Program-made: the position numbers and the translations under genes
Shown: positions 11,070 to 23,220 of the stretch, in pieces
Position numbering within the stretch: position 1 is the stretch's first letter
Layout: the number at the start of each line of letters is the position of its first letter
Origin: Anticarsia gemmatalis
Taxonomy: Eukaryota > Arthropoda > Insecta > Lepidoptera > Erebidae
Length of the DNA stretch: 64,000 nt
Assembly (NCBI RefSeq): GCF_050436995.1
Contig: NC_134753.1
Coordinates: forward strand, 13,914,356 to 13,978,355
Direction of reading: 5' to 3'
Notes under the pieces: model-generated
Told to the model about the DNA's origin: nothing
The model's input: the letters and a program-made list of their open reading frames with translations, nothing else
Databases searched by the model: none

Positions 11070-13570
11070 CTATCGAATAAAAAATGTGGTAGTCAGTAAT
11101 AGTGCCGGTAGCGCAACAAGAGCAGGCGGGAACGCGCGCTGTGCCATGACACCGGGACCTGCGCGAGCCAGGCCTTTAAACCGGCTTAGATAGGGTTACT
11201 ACTGTTACTAGACTTACTAGTGCTACTTACTACGTAACACAACATGCAACGCAACACGCATAGATCTATCCCTGTATAGTGCCAGCACTAGTTATAACTT
11301 CTGTGTTCTTTGTGGACGTGATAAAATACACTATGATAAGATTTTCTATGTGGGACTACGGGCCTACGTCAGCCTCTTTTGCCACTAGCTGCGGTCGAGC
11401 ACTCCCCGTCGCCGCGTACCAAGAACTGCCATCAGCTATCGATCGTAACGCCGTGGACACCTCGTTCGCAGAACTGACACAATGCCCCGGACACCCCCAG
11501 TCGACCGAGCGTCTTGTGTTGTCTCAATGTCTAGTACGTGCGAGTCGTGAAGCAACTGATACAAATGAGTATTACTCATTGTGTATTCTCTATGAGTCGT
11601 TGAGTGTTTCCACGCAACGTGTTTCAATGCACTAATGACACTTAAAGGGCTCGCTTGAAAGGGGTCAGCCCGGCGGACAGCCAGCAAGCAGGGCCAATAC
11701 ACTACACTAACACCATGCGTGAATCATCCGGGTAGCCCTTTGTTTTTTTTGCAGATCGCTTTAGTTCGTTTGACAGATATAAATTTATATGTACTATGTA
11801 ATTAAATTATAAGACGTAAGTTAAGTATTGTACTCATGTTAATTTTGAATAAATTGAATTTGAAATAGTAAAGTTTAGTGATCATATGAAATATAATGAA
11901 ATATCAATGAGCTGTACAATACTGTACATATACTGGTAGCCTACAGTCGGAACATCTCTTGGCCACGACATCGACAGCGCAACACAACACTTCTCTTTAT
12001 GAAACTTCTGTATCTACTCCATATTGGTACATATTGCTCATCTGCATATTAATGTATTAGTTGCGTTGTTAATATAATAATATTATCTCAGTGTATCAGT
12101 GGTAATCATTCGCTGATAGTGGGCGCTATCGTCGCGATTGTACCTCTTGTTGATACTACTTTATATAATACTGACGATGATAATACACAGAAGTGGCCTA
12201 AACATCAAATATTTTCAAAAGTATAGAACCTGGTACATTTCACTTTGAGCAAATTGCAGCCCGAAATCGCGCAGTTTCCGCCAGTTACCCGGCTTTAAAG
12301 TCTAGACGGGCGTAGTGCTTAGATTGAAGTTATCTATAAAGTAGTATGTATGCAGACTATGTAATGTAGCCTGTCTGGTCGCAGCTTCAGCACCTATACG
12401 TAGCTTGCATATAATGGGGTAGAGCGGCGGCGCAGGTGCGTGGGGTGAGGGCCGGGGGTGGCGGCGGTGCGCCCCGCACTTGTTTTGTCAGAAAGATGCT
12501 TTTTAGACGGTGCCTGTACCTACTGCGGTACACTGCGAACACTGGACAGTGACACAGCGGCCACACCGTGCCTAGCACCGGCTACTCAACACTCTGTGCA
12601 CTCACTATGCTTGCTTGACTCACTACACTTATAACTGTGTGTGCGTTCTGTGTCAATTTAACATTCTAGGTATTTTGGTATGCGATGTACCTACCTACAT
12701 AAGTTTGTGTTTGAATGTACGTACTTTAAGAGTAACAGCTAATTATTATTAATGAATTGTATCTTGCTGGTCAACTGTTTAATCGTACAAGATAAAGTGG
12801 CTTGGGGATGGCGACCCTGCAGGATATTGTAGTGCCGGGACCAGCGCGGCCAGGTCACTGAGGTGATCGATCATCGCGTCTCGTCCTCCCGTCGCGTCGG
12901 CGACGTTGAACCCCCTCCCCCCCTCCCCCGGTCTCCGGTGCGGGGTCGCTGTACTCGACAGATACACCTTGGCCTTGATTAGGTTTCGTTTTCATCTTCA
13001 CAATCGTTCTGATTCGACTGGAATAGTCCGCCAGGCAATATTATTATAACTAATGATACAATCATATAACAAAACAGTAAAGTAGGTGCAACTTGTTCAG
13101 CTGCTCGTTATCCCGCAAATGGCACGCGGCTCTAATGCTTTTGCCACACGTCGAACAATGCCTAAAGTCAGTCAGTAGCTCTCTCATGATATTTTAACTT
13201 GGTGAGTAACACATCAGTGAATAGTTTAGATGGACTTTGACTTTGCTAGCTAAATGTCGTTGATGGAACCTGTCTAACATATGGATAGGTACCTAAATAA
13301 TCTACCACTGTCTGGCGGCACCACGTCTATGTTCTTGCGAACTTTGCTCCATGCTAGTCCTTACCTTTATGGAATACACGAATGCTCTACTTATATGTAA
13401 TAAGTACATGTAACTATAAATAATATAAGAGGGCTGGTGTTATGAACTCGGCGGTGGGCCTGTTACCGCCTGCTACTTTGGCAGGACCTAGGAAGGAACT
13501 TGTCTGCAGGCACGAGCTTGTGACTTATGAGTAAATCGAGAGTCAGTGAGAGTGGTGTTGTGTGTGCAGA
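11070..13570. other. Intergenic or intronic DNA upstream of the PPP1R14-like gene
   Basis: No gene supported. Moderately GC-rich patches at 12410-12480 and 12860-12960 give short frames on both strands that match nothing known. A short TTGAATAAATTGAATTTGAA tail near 11845-11868 looks like the 3' end of an old retroelement fragment. The 3' boundary is the acceptor TGTGTGTGCAG ending at 13570. Confidence 0.4.
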
Positions 13571-13602
13571 GCCGCGGCAGCGCAGGCGCAGCGGCGTGCG
13601 GC

Positions 13603-15707
13603 ATGGAGTGCGGCGTGGCGGCGCCGAGCGGCTACCCCGCGCCCCCCGCGCACGCGCACCCCGCGCTCTCCCCCACCGAACGTTCGCCCGCCAAGTCCGG
13701 CCTTCATGTCAACTTTAGCGATAAAGGAGAGGTGCGTACTAAACTTTACCGTCTTAGTACCACTTGAAAGGTACACGATTGAAGTATGCTACGTCATGCG
13801 TCAGTCTGCCATAGTACATATACGAGATTGGCGGCATTCCACTAATGTACATGTACATTTTGCAGGTGAAAGAACGACGTGAGAAGTTCCTCACGGCTAA
13901 ATATGGCAGCCACCAGATGGCGCTGATCCGCAAACGCCTCGCCGTCGAGATGTGGCTCTATGACGAGTTACAGAAATTATACGAAACCCCGGTAACTAAC
14001 GAAATGATCATTAGTAAGGTCACTCTTTTAAATACATACTTATCTACATAGGTACACATGCCTTCTTGCTCGTCTCGCATACCGCGGTTGATGTCGCGAT
14101 GGTTGTGTTGCAGAAGGACGGCGGCGGGGGCAGCTCGCAGGAGGTGGAGGTGGACATCGACGAGCTGCTGGACATGGACAGTGACGAGCACCGCCGCAGA
14201 CACCTCACGGTGCGTGCACCCCCTACACCGTACACCCGCTACACCACACATACTGCGTGTCCGCACTCTCCGCTGACCACTAGGCACTAGGCACAGTCGT
14301 CATCTAGCTCGTCGACTAGCCGCTTATTACGATAACTCGTTGACGCCGACTCGTCAAGACACGGTCGGCCGCACGACGCGATACTGTAACGAACGCTTGC
14401 AGCCACACCCGGGTATCTTCTCGTAAGAATTCTGGCTCCGAGGCAGTTTCAAAAATGAATGTGCCATGAACATTAGTGCGGCATCATTTATCTGCGCTAA
14501 CTTGAACTCGACTATACCTACTAATCTATGCAAAATTAGAATGCGACGAAGAACAATCTATTTGTCTGAACTCTCAGATTAGAACTTCACCTTAAAACTG
14601 GTAATTCTGTCAGCGTTATAAATATGTTTGTGAAACGTGTATAGGTACCTCGAGGAGGTCAGGCATTAAACAGAGTTGTTTAATAAGTATTAAGTACACC
14701 ACCAACTTCTACGTCAATCATTGAAGACATTGTTTAATATTCAATATTTCAACAGTAGTTTAAGGTAATCGCATATTAAAAGGAAATTCTGATAAAAAGA
14801 AAAAGTGACGCCATAAGCGTTGTTCGGGTGCGTTGCGACGCGCGTTCTACAACAATAATGCGCTAACTTACCTGTTTTCATTTACAGACTTTATTAGCGG
14901 ATGCCAAAAAACCACAAAAAGATGTACATGTGAGTATACTATCTGCTTATCTAATTATTACAAATGCTAGCACGGCATGCTTCTTATATAAGTTAGCTAC
15001 CTACTTGATAGTAATCTGTATGTATCAAAGTGAATCACCGAAAGAACACGCATAAGTTGTGAACAAATAAACTAAATTGGACATTTCTTTATTTAATAAT
15101 GTTCAGTCAAGGTAAACTGTCGGGTCAAGGTCTGTATTGGATCCATGAGCTTATAAGTTCCACGGGCATAGAATCAACGGGATGGAATTGTACCTACCTA
15201 CCTCCTGACATTGTCACGCAGTACACAGTGCTCGCTGTACGGATTCCTTACGATGTTTTACTTTACTTGCATTATTTTAATTGGATAATTTCTATGACGA
15301 TCAGTGATAGCAGAGTGGTAAAAGTTGGTACCTCCCACGCAAGCACGCACGCAGGTTCGAACCCGAGGCCACACACCAATGACTTTTCGAAGTGATGTGT
15401 GTATCAACAGCGTGAGCCAACTACGCGTAGGTACCTGAGAGTTCTTGAAAGTACCTACCTATGCAATGTCCCCTGCCCGCAATTGGCCAACGTGGTAGAT
15501 CACGTTGGCCAATTGCAGGCAGGGGACTCAAGGGCTTACCCCTCCCTCATTACGGGAGCAGACCCTTGCCCAGCAGTGGAACTGTGGGACGGTGTGGGTT
15601 AAATTCATTATTATTTCTATGACATACTTAATCAATTTTTAATTGGATGTTTATTGTTGTTTCAGAAATTTATAAACGAGTTGCTAGAGAAAGCGAAGAC
15701 TCTGTAG
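13603..15707 (+). CDS. Protein phosphatase 1 regulatory subunit 14 (CPI-17/PHI-1 family inhibitor)
   Basis: Five coding exons, 144 aa: 13603-13731, 13866-13991, 14114-14209, 14888-14929 and 15666-15707, all phase 0 with GT/AG borders. The family inhibits the PP1 catalytic subunit, including myosin phosphatase, when a conserved threonine is phosphorylated by PKC or ROCK. The sequence shows the inhibitory segment FLTAKYGS followed by LIRKRLAVEMWLYDELQKLY, then an acidic EVDIDELLDMDSDEH helix and a C-terminal FINELLEKAKTL helix, matching the family core in order. T53 (in FLTAKY) is the presumed phospho-site. The N-terminus is proline-rich and unrelated to vertebrate members. ATG 13603 is the first in its exon after the acceptor at 13570; an upstream in-frame ATG (13546) lies before that acceptor. 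The fly equivalent should be CG17124. An alternative first exon may exist at 1132. Confidence 0.85.
15295..15605 (+). mobile_element. tRNA-derived SINE in an intron
   Basis: It lies in the intron between exons 4 and 5 of the PPP1R14-like gene. It has an A-box-like AGCAGAGTGGTAAAA and a B box GGTTCGAACCC (about 15354) at pol III spacing. The body contains an imperfect inverted repeat (15468-15526, GCAATTGGCCAACGTG and its complement) and the stretch GGAGCAGACCCTTGCCCAGC, which is common in lepidopteran genomes. It ends in an AT-rich tail. No coding potential. Confidence 0.65.
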
Positions 15708-16910
15708 GCTATGGAACCAAATCTCATGGATCGAAGGCGAGGAGTCGCAGTGCGTCGCTCCCGTTAGTTTTAATTATCATAATCATGTCCTTAGCAAGTA
15801 GTTACGTGTGTGTTGAGTGAGGAGAGCGTGAGGAGCCACGTCGCCCGCACAGACACACACACACACAAGGAGCGAGAGCGTGCCGCCGCCAGTGCCTCAC
15901 CAGCACACTACACATTATACACATATCATACAGTTTTGAGGAACGCGGGACAGATGGTGTCGAGGATACCCTTTAAATGTTTTATAGTACATGTATGTGC
16001 GGTTTCGCCTTGCAGTAGGTAGCTCTCGATAACTCGCAAAGCATTACCATACACTACACAGTTCAAGAGTAGACTCCGCATAAGTCGGGGTAACATTTCT
16101 GTAAGCTCAGCGTCAGTGGCGAGCACCTCACGTCCGCGGCGCTGGCGGGGAAGCTCACCGTTTCGCGTGTCATGTAGCCGGTGTGTCATTATTAGAAATT
16201 TTAAATGCTCGTAGAATAATATCACATTTTGGGGCAATAATTTGCTACAAGTGATATGTAAGTATATTATGTTAGATGTTACTGTAAAGTTAGCTTACTA
16301 TTAAATATACATACATTGATACGTGTTTACAACGAGACCGCGTGGTGGTGGAGCGTAGTGAGCGGCTGCCGACGCCGTCTCACCGACCGCTCACCCATCG
16401 GCCTGTGGCGAACCATGTAGCTACTTATTTGTAAGAATATTTCAAGAGGAACTTTGTATAACTTCTATCAAAAATAACTGAGGATTCGCATTATGTACAT
16501 AGTGCGTATCTTAGGTTTACGAGTGCAGACATCGAGAGGTCAATGCGCTCTCTAAGTGTTTGTACCTTGTACCTCCCACACAGGTAGCGGTCAAATGTAT
16601 TCTCAGTTCGGAATGTAGACGGTGGCCATATCTGTGTGGTAGCGTTCGGTGGGCGACGTTAGATGTACACTATACGTACAATTTTGGATCAGTGAGATTA
16701 TTTACCATGCGGCCTAGAGTTTAAAGCCTTGCACACACCGTGGAGTCGGTGTGCCGAGTTGAGAGCGCGCATGTCATCCGATATGCTATGTGGTGAGTGG
16801 GGGCACTGAGACGACCGAGCGACGAATCAATTACTTGCGTCGGAGCTAGTCTCGAGCGTGTTCACGATCTACAGATCGAAGCACTTTGTAATAAATAATT
16901 TTACTAAACC
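15708..16910 (+). other. Probable 3' UTR of the PPP1R14-like gene
   Basis: The sequence follows the stop codon without a further exon. An AATAAA signal at 16890-16895 is a plausible polyadenylation site. Frames here are short and unsupported. Confidence 0.4.
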
Positions 16911-17770
16911 AGTCTTTTATTCGTTTGTTTCCTGCATCAATCGGGTACAGCGCTCTGAACCCCGCCGCGGCTAAAGACTGTCCAGTCAGTCAGCCGAATA
17001 TCACATGCCTAAGTGTTGACGAATGTCTTGTATCATAACATTCATAACAGATCTGGGTTCGAATCCTGCACGGATAAATAAACAGTAATAATCTCCTGTC
17101 GGAAGGCGAGCTGTACTTTACTGTAATGTTTTTTTTTTCTTTGGACAAGTAGTTTGTATGTAATTGATCTCAATTAAGTGTGAAGAGAAAAACAAACAGT
17201 GGTAATAGTGGTGTCGCTTGGCGTTTAAGTTCTGTAAGTACGCCATAAACACCTATTTGACGAAACAGAAGAAAATAATAAAGTTTTATCGAAAGGCGTA
17301 ACCGGCACGGCAAATTTGCAGATAGTTAGTAAAAAATAGACATATAATCGTGAAAGTACGATGGTATGTGACGTGTACATGGCGGATTTTGATGAAATTC
17401 GGAACACAGTCTTAATTGTAATAACACAGGATACTTTAATCCTGAGAATTCTATTCACAGTGACAACATCGCGGGCAGAACCTAGTATTATTTAAATAAA
17501 TACTGTTTTTTCACTAAGAATATATAGGTGCCTACTTGATATAAAGGCGCACAGAGATAACTATGGATAGTTTTCTTTGTCGACTCATACTATCGCTGTT
17601 TAAAGTTCGATTCTTGTTTCATTACAATACCACATCAATTGAAATTTACTACCATAACTATCTAGTACTTCAAACCTAGAATGTGTCTATTCGTACTCTC
17701 GGTATTTTTGTAGCACTACGGGTTCATCATTGTCTGTCGGTAACTAAAATATACACAACTTAAATGAATT
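16911..17770. other. Intergenic DNA between convergent genes, with SINE and Helitron-like fragments
   Basis: GGGTTCGAATCC near 17050 resembles a pol III B box of a degraded SINE. A segment ending CGCGGGCAG..CTAGT (about 17225-17485) resembles the 3' end of lepidopteran Helitron-like repeats. No gene supported. Confidence 0.35.
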
Positions 17771-17774
17771 TTCT

Positions 17775-17780
17775 TTTATT
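17775..17780 (-). terminator. Candidate polyadenylation signal of Chk1
   Basis: AATAAA on the minus strand about 410 bp past the Chk1 stop codon; it would give a short 3' UTR. Confidence 0.35.
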
Positions 17781-18189
17781 TATGAATGTATCAAAAATAT
17801 CGTGTGACAAAATACAATGCAGCATGACAATTTATTACCTAATAACAATTCAGTTTATATAATAAGAAAATACTTAATAACTACGTTAACAATTCAGACG
17901 AAAAGCGAGCCGGCCACTACGCTTCGTGCTAGATGTGCTACCCGTACGTTAACGAGCGCACGCCGGCTCACCTCGCCTGTGGTCCCGTCCGCGAGCCTCA
18001 CACGGCGCGCATTCAGTCAGATCAATATAACTACAACCGACGTCTTCATTAAACAATAAGAGCCGTATATAGCCAGTGTGGACCGAACTAGACTCCGGCT
18101 CTCTGTCTCGAGTGCTATCACTTTTTCGGCTATCGAGCTAGTCCTATCACAGAAATATCGAACGACTCTCGATCAGGTCGGGCGAAAAG

Positions 18190-21100
18190 TCACGCGAGCG
18201 GCGGAGGCGGCGCCTCCAGCGGACGCAGCGCGTCTCGCAGCTCCACGTAGCGGCGCTTGAACTGCAGGCCGCAGCCGCGCGAACGCCGGAACTCCAGCAT
18301 GCAGCGCGCCGCGCCCGCGTCCCCCGCGCCGCCCGCGCCGCACGGCTGGGCCCACGCTCTCATCTTGAGCTCCGCGCCGTATTCGATCGCCAACTGAGAG
18401 AGAAGGGCGATGAGCTCGGTCGGTTCGAGCGCCGGACGCCGGCTCCGGGCGGTACTCACCAGGCGCGGGTGCAGGCGACGCCACACGTAGCCGCGCTGCG
18501 ACAGCTCGCGGCCCAGCGCCTGCAGCGCGGCGGCGGCGTCCAGGCGCAGCCACAGGCGGGTCATGCGGCGCACGAGCGGCGGGCGTGCGGCGCCGGGCGC
18601 CGACAGTAGCTCGTCGTGCAGCAGTAGGTCGTCGGCGTGCGCGGGTTGCGAGTAGCTGATGAGCGCGTCCATGTCGGCGGGCGACAGCGCGGCGCCGGGC
18701 GCCGGCGCCTCGCCGCAGTGGGGCACGTCGCCGGGCTGCGAGCGCCACGCGCGGGCCGCGCACTCTGCGGAGGTACCGCGGAGATTCGTCTCGGTCCGAC
18801 CGCCGACCGTCCGAGACTCTCCCGAAAAGTCTATCGCGCGAGTGTGTACGCTCGATACATTTTATCGAGAGCTACGAGACGGCGGAGGCGTTATAGGCGG
18901 CTAACGAGACGAAGACACGAAAGGAGTTCTACCTATATCTACGCGTTTTAAGAAAAACGGCGGCTTTTTGTTTTTAAATTGAAAACTGATAACGCGGCCA
19001 TTACTTAATCGATTTCTCTAGATGGGAATTCTATATACATAAAACGTTACACAAAATATATTAGAAAATAACAACATAGTACGAGTCACAGACGAAGACG
19101 TCGCTCCGTAGATCTGGCGCCGACGCAGTGCTTTGGTAATCTAGCTTTATGAGCATTTCACACGTCACGGAGCTAAATCGCCAAAGCGCCGCGCCGCGCT
19201 TCCTCGGCGAGGCTGCGGCCGCGGGTCAGTGGAGGGCGGCGCGCGCCGTGCTGAGGCACGAGGCGGCTCCGAGACCGGACCCACTCAGAGTCACCTAGTA
19301 CCTGACACGGCCGCGCCGCCGCTGCTCCTGCGGGCTCGACACTCACCGGCGGGCTCGCGCAGCCACGCGTGCTCCAGCAGCGCCTCCAGCGCCGGGCGCC
19401 GCGCCGCGTCCGGGGCCAGCGCGCGCCGCAGCAGCGCCAGCGCCGCCGCGCTCAGCTTACGCCAGGGCCCGCGCACCGGCACGCCCGCGCCTCCGCTCCA
19501 CTCGGCGTAGCGCTCGTCCGCGTCGCAGGCGCGCTCCCACGGCAGCTCTGCGGACACGGGGCGACGGTCAGCGCGGGTCACTGCGCGGGCGAGGATCTTA
19601 CCGGTCGGCGGGCTGCGGCGGACGACGCTGGCGGCGCGACTCGTAACTTCGGTACCATAACTTTAGGGTCTGCGAGCACGCCTACAGCTAGGATACCAAA
19701 GAGACGAGCCGCGCGCGTGAGGCTCGGCGGGCTGGGCGCGGCGCTGCGGGCGACACTCACCGCCGGCCAGCATGGCGAGCAGCACGAGCGCGGCGGCCCA
19801 CAGGTCGGCGGGCGGCGCGCGGTACGGGGCGGCCGGCGCCGTCAGCACCTCGGGCGCGGCGTACGGCACGGTGCCGCACACGCGGGACAGCAGCCGCTCC
19901 CGGGACCCGTGCCTGCAACACGCCACGCGTCACCACCCCGCTCCTCCGCTCCGACCGAGTGACCCTCCGCCGGAATCTTGTTAACTTCGACCGCACGTTG
20001 GGGTCCGACCCGAAACAAGTTTATGTTACGCTCGTCCAGCGTAGTGGTTGTTTTATTTATAGATAGAACGCTTAGTCGACACGCTAGTTCGTCTTTAATA
20101 ATATGCAACCGATGACGTCACTATCCTCAAGCGACGTGTTTCTTAAGCATTTCGTGTTTCAAAACATTAGCGATTTCAGGAATAAACTGCGTGAAATTTA
20201 ACAGTCATTATATTATATGAATCCAAAAAAGTCACTTATCTGTCTTATGAACTAGCAAAGTAAACCGTATTTACAATCAGTGCATTACTCAACAAGTCTA
20301 CGACTAATTTTAATCCATCGATTTTAGACACTTTCTTCTTCTTTTTCTTTTAGATTAACCACATCTGCCTGAGCACACCTGAAAATATTATATTGGGGAC
20401 TGGGACTACCTACAGCAGCAAAACAAGCGTAATTAATAATATTTCTATACAACGACTTGTTATAATGAGCGCGTGTAAACACTGATAAAGCTGGTGTGGT
20501 GGTCTGAGCGTTTTCTATGTGACGATAGTTACTTAAGTAACTCTAACAACCAAATTTGTTAAATTGAGTCAATTAAAGATACACTTATTTTTAAACAAGA
20601 AAGTTTTAGCAAACTGTACACAAAACGCGTGTAACTAAATAATATTTCAAAACTTTTTACAAATACAAAAAAAAGAGTATTGTTTTTGTACGTGTTGTGC
20701 GAATCGAGTCGGCAAGGTCACACCGGCACAGATCATGACGCTATACATATTCATTAGGCGCGCGTGGAGCGTGCGCTGCACCTCACCTGAAGAGAGTGGC
20801 CATGCCGAAGTCGGAGATCTTGAGGTCGTCGTGGGCGTCCAGCAGCAGGTTCTCGGGCTTGATGTCGCGGTGCGCCACGCCGCGCCCGTGCAGGTACTGC
20901 AGCCCCGCCAGCAGCTGGCGCCACAGGCGGCGCGCCTCCGCCTCGCCCATGCCCACGTCGGGCTCGATGCGGTCGAACAGCTCGCCGCCCTGCGCGTACT
21001 CCAGGAACAGGTAGTGCAGGCCCTGGTGCTCGCGCGCGCCCAGGCAGCGCAGCACGTGGCGGTGGCGCAGCGCGCGGTGCAGGCCCGCCTCGCGCGCCGC

Positions 21101-22531
21101 GTCGCCCGCGCCGGCCGCGCGCGCCACCTTCAGCGCCACGGCGGCGCCCGAGCGCGCGTGCACCAGCAGCCGCACCCTGCGCCGAGAGCTCTACACTAGC
21201 GCCGAGTCGCGAGCGGCGGCGGCGACCGCGCGGGGTGGATAAACTTTCAAGGATGCGCCGCGCCGCCGTGACTCGCTCGCCTCGCGTTTTTTTCTCCGAA
21301 TTGCAGTGTCGATCTAGTTCCGCGTTCGTCTACCGCCGCGGCCCATCGTCGCGCGCCTAGTCGTCGCTCAGACGGTGATCCGATTCGATGCGGTTCGAAT
21401 AATACTATGATTTCTTTGGGCGTTCGTCTCTGGGGACGAGCGCCGCCGAGCCGAGCTCGAATATGTTCGACTGCCACAGTTGACGACGCTCGTTCGAAAA
21501 TTACGACGACGTGTGTTTAAACAATCTTTTAATAGATATAGTAAACGAGACGCACAAACTGTAGTATATGAGTGTTAAAGAATTCCACACTAGTGCATCT
21601 CAGTGAAAAAAAGCGCTGTCCTCACACAGAGAAAGCACCACATCGAAGCACTGCATTTCACTGAATGAGTGTGGAAATACTCTACCAAGTGCATACACAC
21701 AAGGTGTCATTTGTACATGCCCACTGATGGACATTGTTATTTCTCAGCTTCACGGAGAGCACATCACAAATAATAAATAAGATAGTAAATCTTTCAAGGA
21801 CTATTTTATTAATTCATTGCATTAAGACAAAAATATGTTAAAGATAACTATACCTGATTTCAGATAGATAATAGGACAGACACTAATTAAGTTTTAAAAT
21901 ATTTTCTTATGCTGTTAGGATATTCAAAAGTATAATGTCTCATGATATCCTCAGTTCAAACAACTTCAGTCATCAATGCCAGGTGTGACCTGCAAGTTGT
22001 AGTGTCCGTGCAACACTTGAGTGTTGGTTCCCCAGCATTGGCTAACAACAAACAGCACTAGCAGTTGACTGACTTACTCAAAAATATGTTGTTACCTAAT
22101 CCATAAGCATAATATATACCCAGTATTATACTGCAAATAATGTAAGTACTCATTCACAATCACTACTGTCTTCACAGAAGTTTAGAAATAAATAGTAAAA
22201 TACTGAGCAAAACTGGTCTTCAGCAGCTTATGAAAAGCTTAATATATGAACCTATTTACCTATCTCAGTATTATTTAACAATGAAAACATTACGTTATTT
22301 TGGGTGACAAGAAGCCATGCAGTGTGATTATAATGCAGCAGTGTATAACATGAACACAATGAGCTCCTTGTAAGCTAGTGTCTTTTGTTTTTAAGAACCG
22401 CTGATAATTACAGCTGAAGAAAGGCATCGAGTAACAAGCTAGAACAAGTGAATAGCTTACTCTCCATAAGCGCCTTCTCCGAGGACTTGCGCGACGAGCC
22501 AGCCCTCGACGAACTCGCCGCCGGCCGCCAT
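18190..22531 (-). CDS. grp: Checkpoint kinase 1 (Chk1 / grapes)
   Basis: Coding exons on the minus strand: 22531-22461, 21176-20787, 19912-19761, 19547-19347, 18764-18460 and 18393-18190, giving about 440 aa. Chk1 is the nuclear Ser/Thr kinase that ATR activates to halt the cell cycle after replication stress. Seen: glycine loop GEGAYGEV (18-25), ATP lysine VALK40, HRDIKPEN (126-133, catalytic D128), DFG (147-149), YAAPE (171-175), then LAGELPW typical of Chk1. The C-terminal part has YSQPAHADDLLLHDELL, RRMTRLWLRLD, RGYVW and EFRRSRGCGLQFKRRY, matching the Chk1 regulatory and KA1-like region. Oddities: the linker between kinase and C-terminal domain is only about 40 residues, with SQ pairs at 280-281 and 310-311; the usual DxWxxG in helix F reads DLWAAA; the coding GC is extreme. 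An unrecognised linker exon cannot be excluded. Confidence 0.9.
18394..18459 (-). other. Probable 66-bp in-frame intron in the last Chk1 exon
   Basis: On the minus strand a GTGAGT donor at 18459 and a CTTCTCTCTCAG acceptor ending at 18394 bracket 66 bp without stop codons. Removing it joins WRRLHPRL to LAIEYGAELKM, which restores the spacing between the conserved GYxW motif and the following beta strands seen in other Chk1 proteins; keeping it inserts 22 unrelated residues. Confidence 0.65.
19913..20786 (-). other. Chk1 intron 2
   Basis: AT-rich intron between the DFG-containing exon and the activation-segment exon. No other gene seen. Confidence 0.6.
21177..22460 (-). other. Chk1 intron 1
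   Basis: The distal third (21177-21500) is CpG-rich; the remainder is AT-rich. Imperfect inverted motifs around TTCCACACT and AGTGTGGAA lie at 21580-21680. No other coding sequence is supported. Confidence 0.6.
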
Positions 22532-23220
22532 CGCCCCGCCTCGCGCTGTCACCTGCAACATCATCGCACTGTCAGCCAACCGGCCACGCGCCGCCGCCAC
22601 CGCGCGTTTCTCCTAAGATAAAACTACTTACGACGATATTGATGCCGACGCGATAACCACAGCATTACGGTGCCGCCGAACACGACCACGCCGCCGGCAG
22701 GCGGCATTATTATTTTTTCGATAGGATTGATTAAAATTCAGTAAAATATGCAATCCTGCGACACTGTCTTTTAATTTCATACCAATTGACGGTAAAAAAT
22801 CGATAAATTGACGATAATCAGACGATAAAACTACTCTAAATGGCGGAAGGCACGTGGAGATGAGCGAACAAAGCGAAAGCCGAACGGCGCCGCCGCCTGT
22901 CTGTCGACGACTCGCCACACAATACGATAACGGTAATCGCTCTCCCAAAATTGCGAAAATTAGCACGATATTTTGGGAAATTAAATACAGTCTTTGTTTA
23001 AGAAAAAGTGTCCAAATTAATCTATATCAATCTGCACACTAACCTTCTGAGTAAGATCAATGGATCACACCATTTTGCCATTTTCTTTTCTTCTACGCCC
23101 GTTTTGCCCGTTCACCAATCGCCATTCGCTCGCTGATTCGCCGACTATCCGAGACAACCACGAACTGCACGAACGTCGCGTTCCACGACAGCGTCGTTCT
23201 AATATGTTGCGTAAATTAGT
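22532..23220. promoter_or_regulatory. Chk1 upstream region, possible bidirectional promoter
   Basis: The Chk1 start codon (22531) is preceded on its strand by an acceptor-like TTGCAG at about 22553, so a non-coding first exon probably lies upstream near 22600-23000. Mlc-c runs the opposite way further right, so the two genes are divergent. No core promoter element was assigned. Confidence 0.35.

Noticed and set aside
18173..18763. 196-codon minus frame overlapping the Chk1 C-terminus
   Set aside because: It is in a different frame from the conserved KA1-like sequence and is Arg/Ala-rich low complexity.
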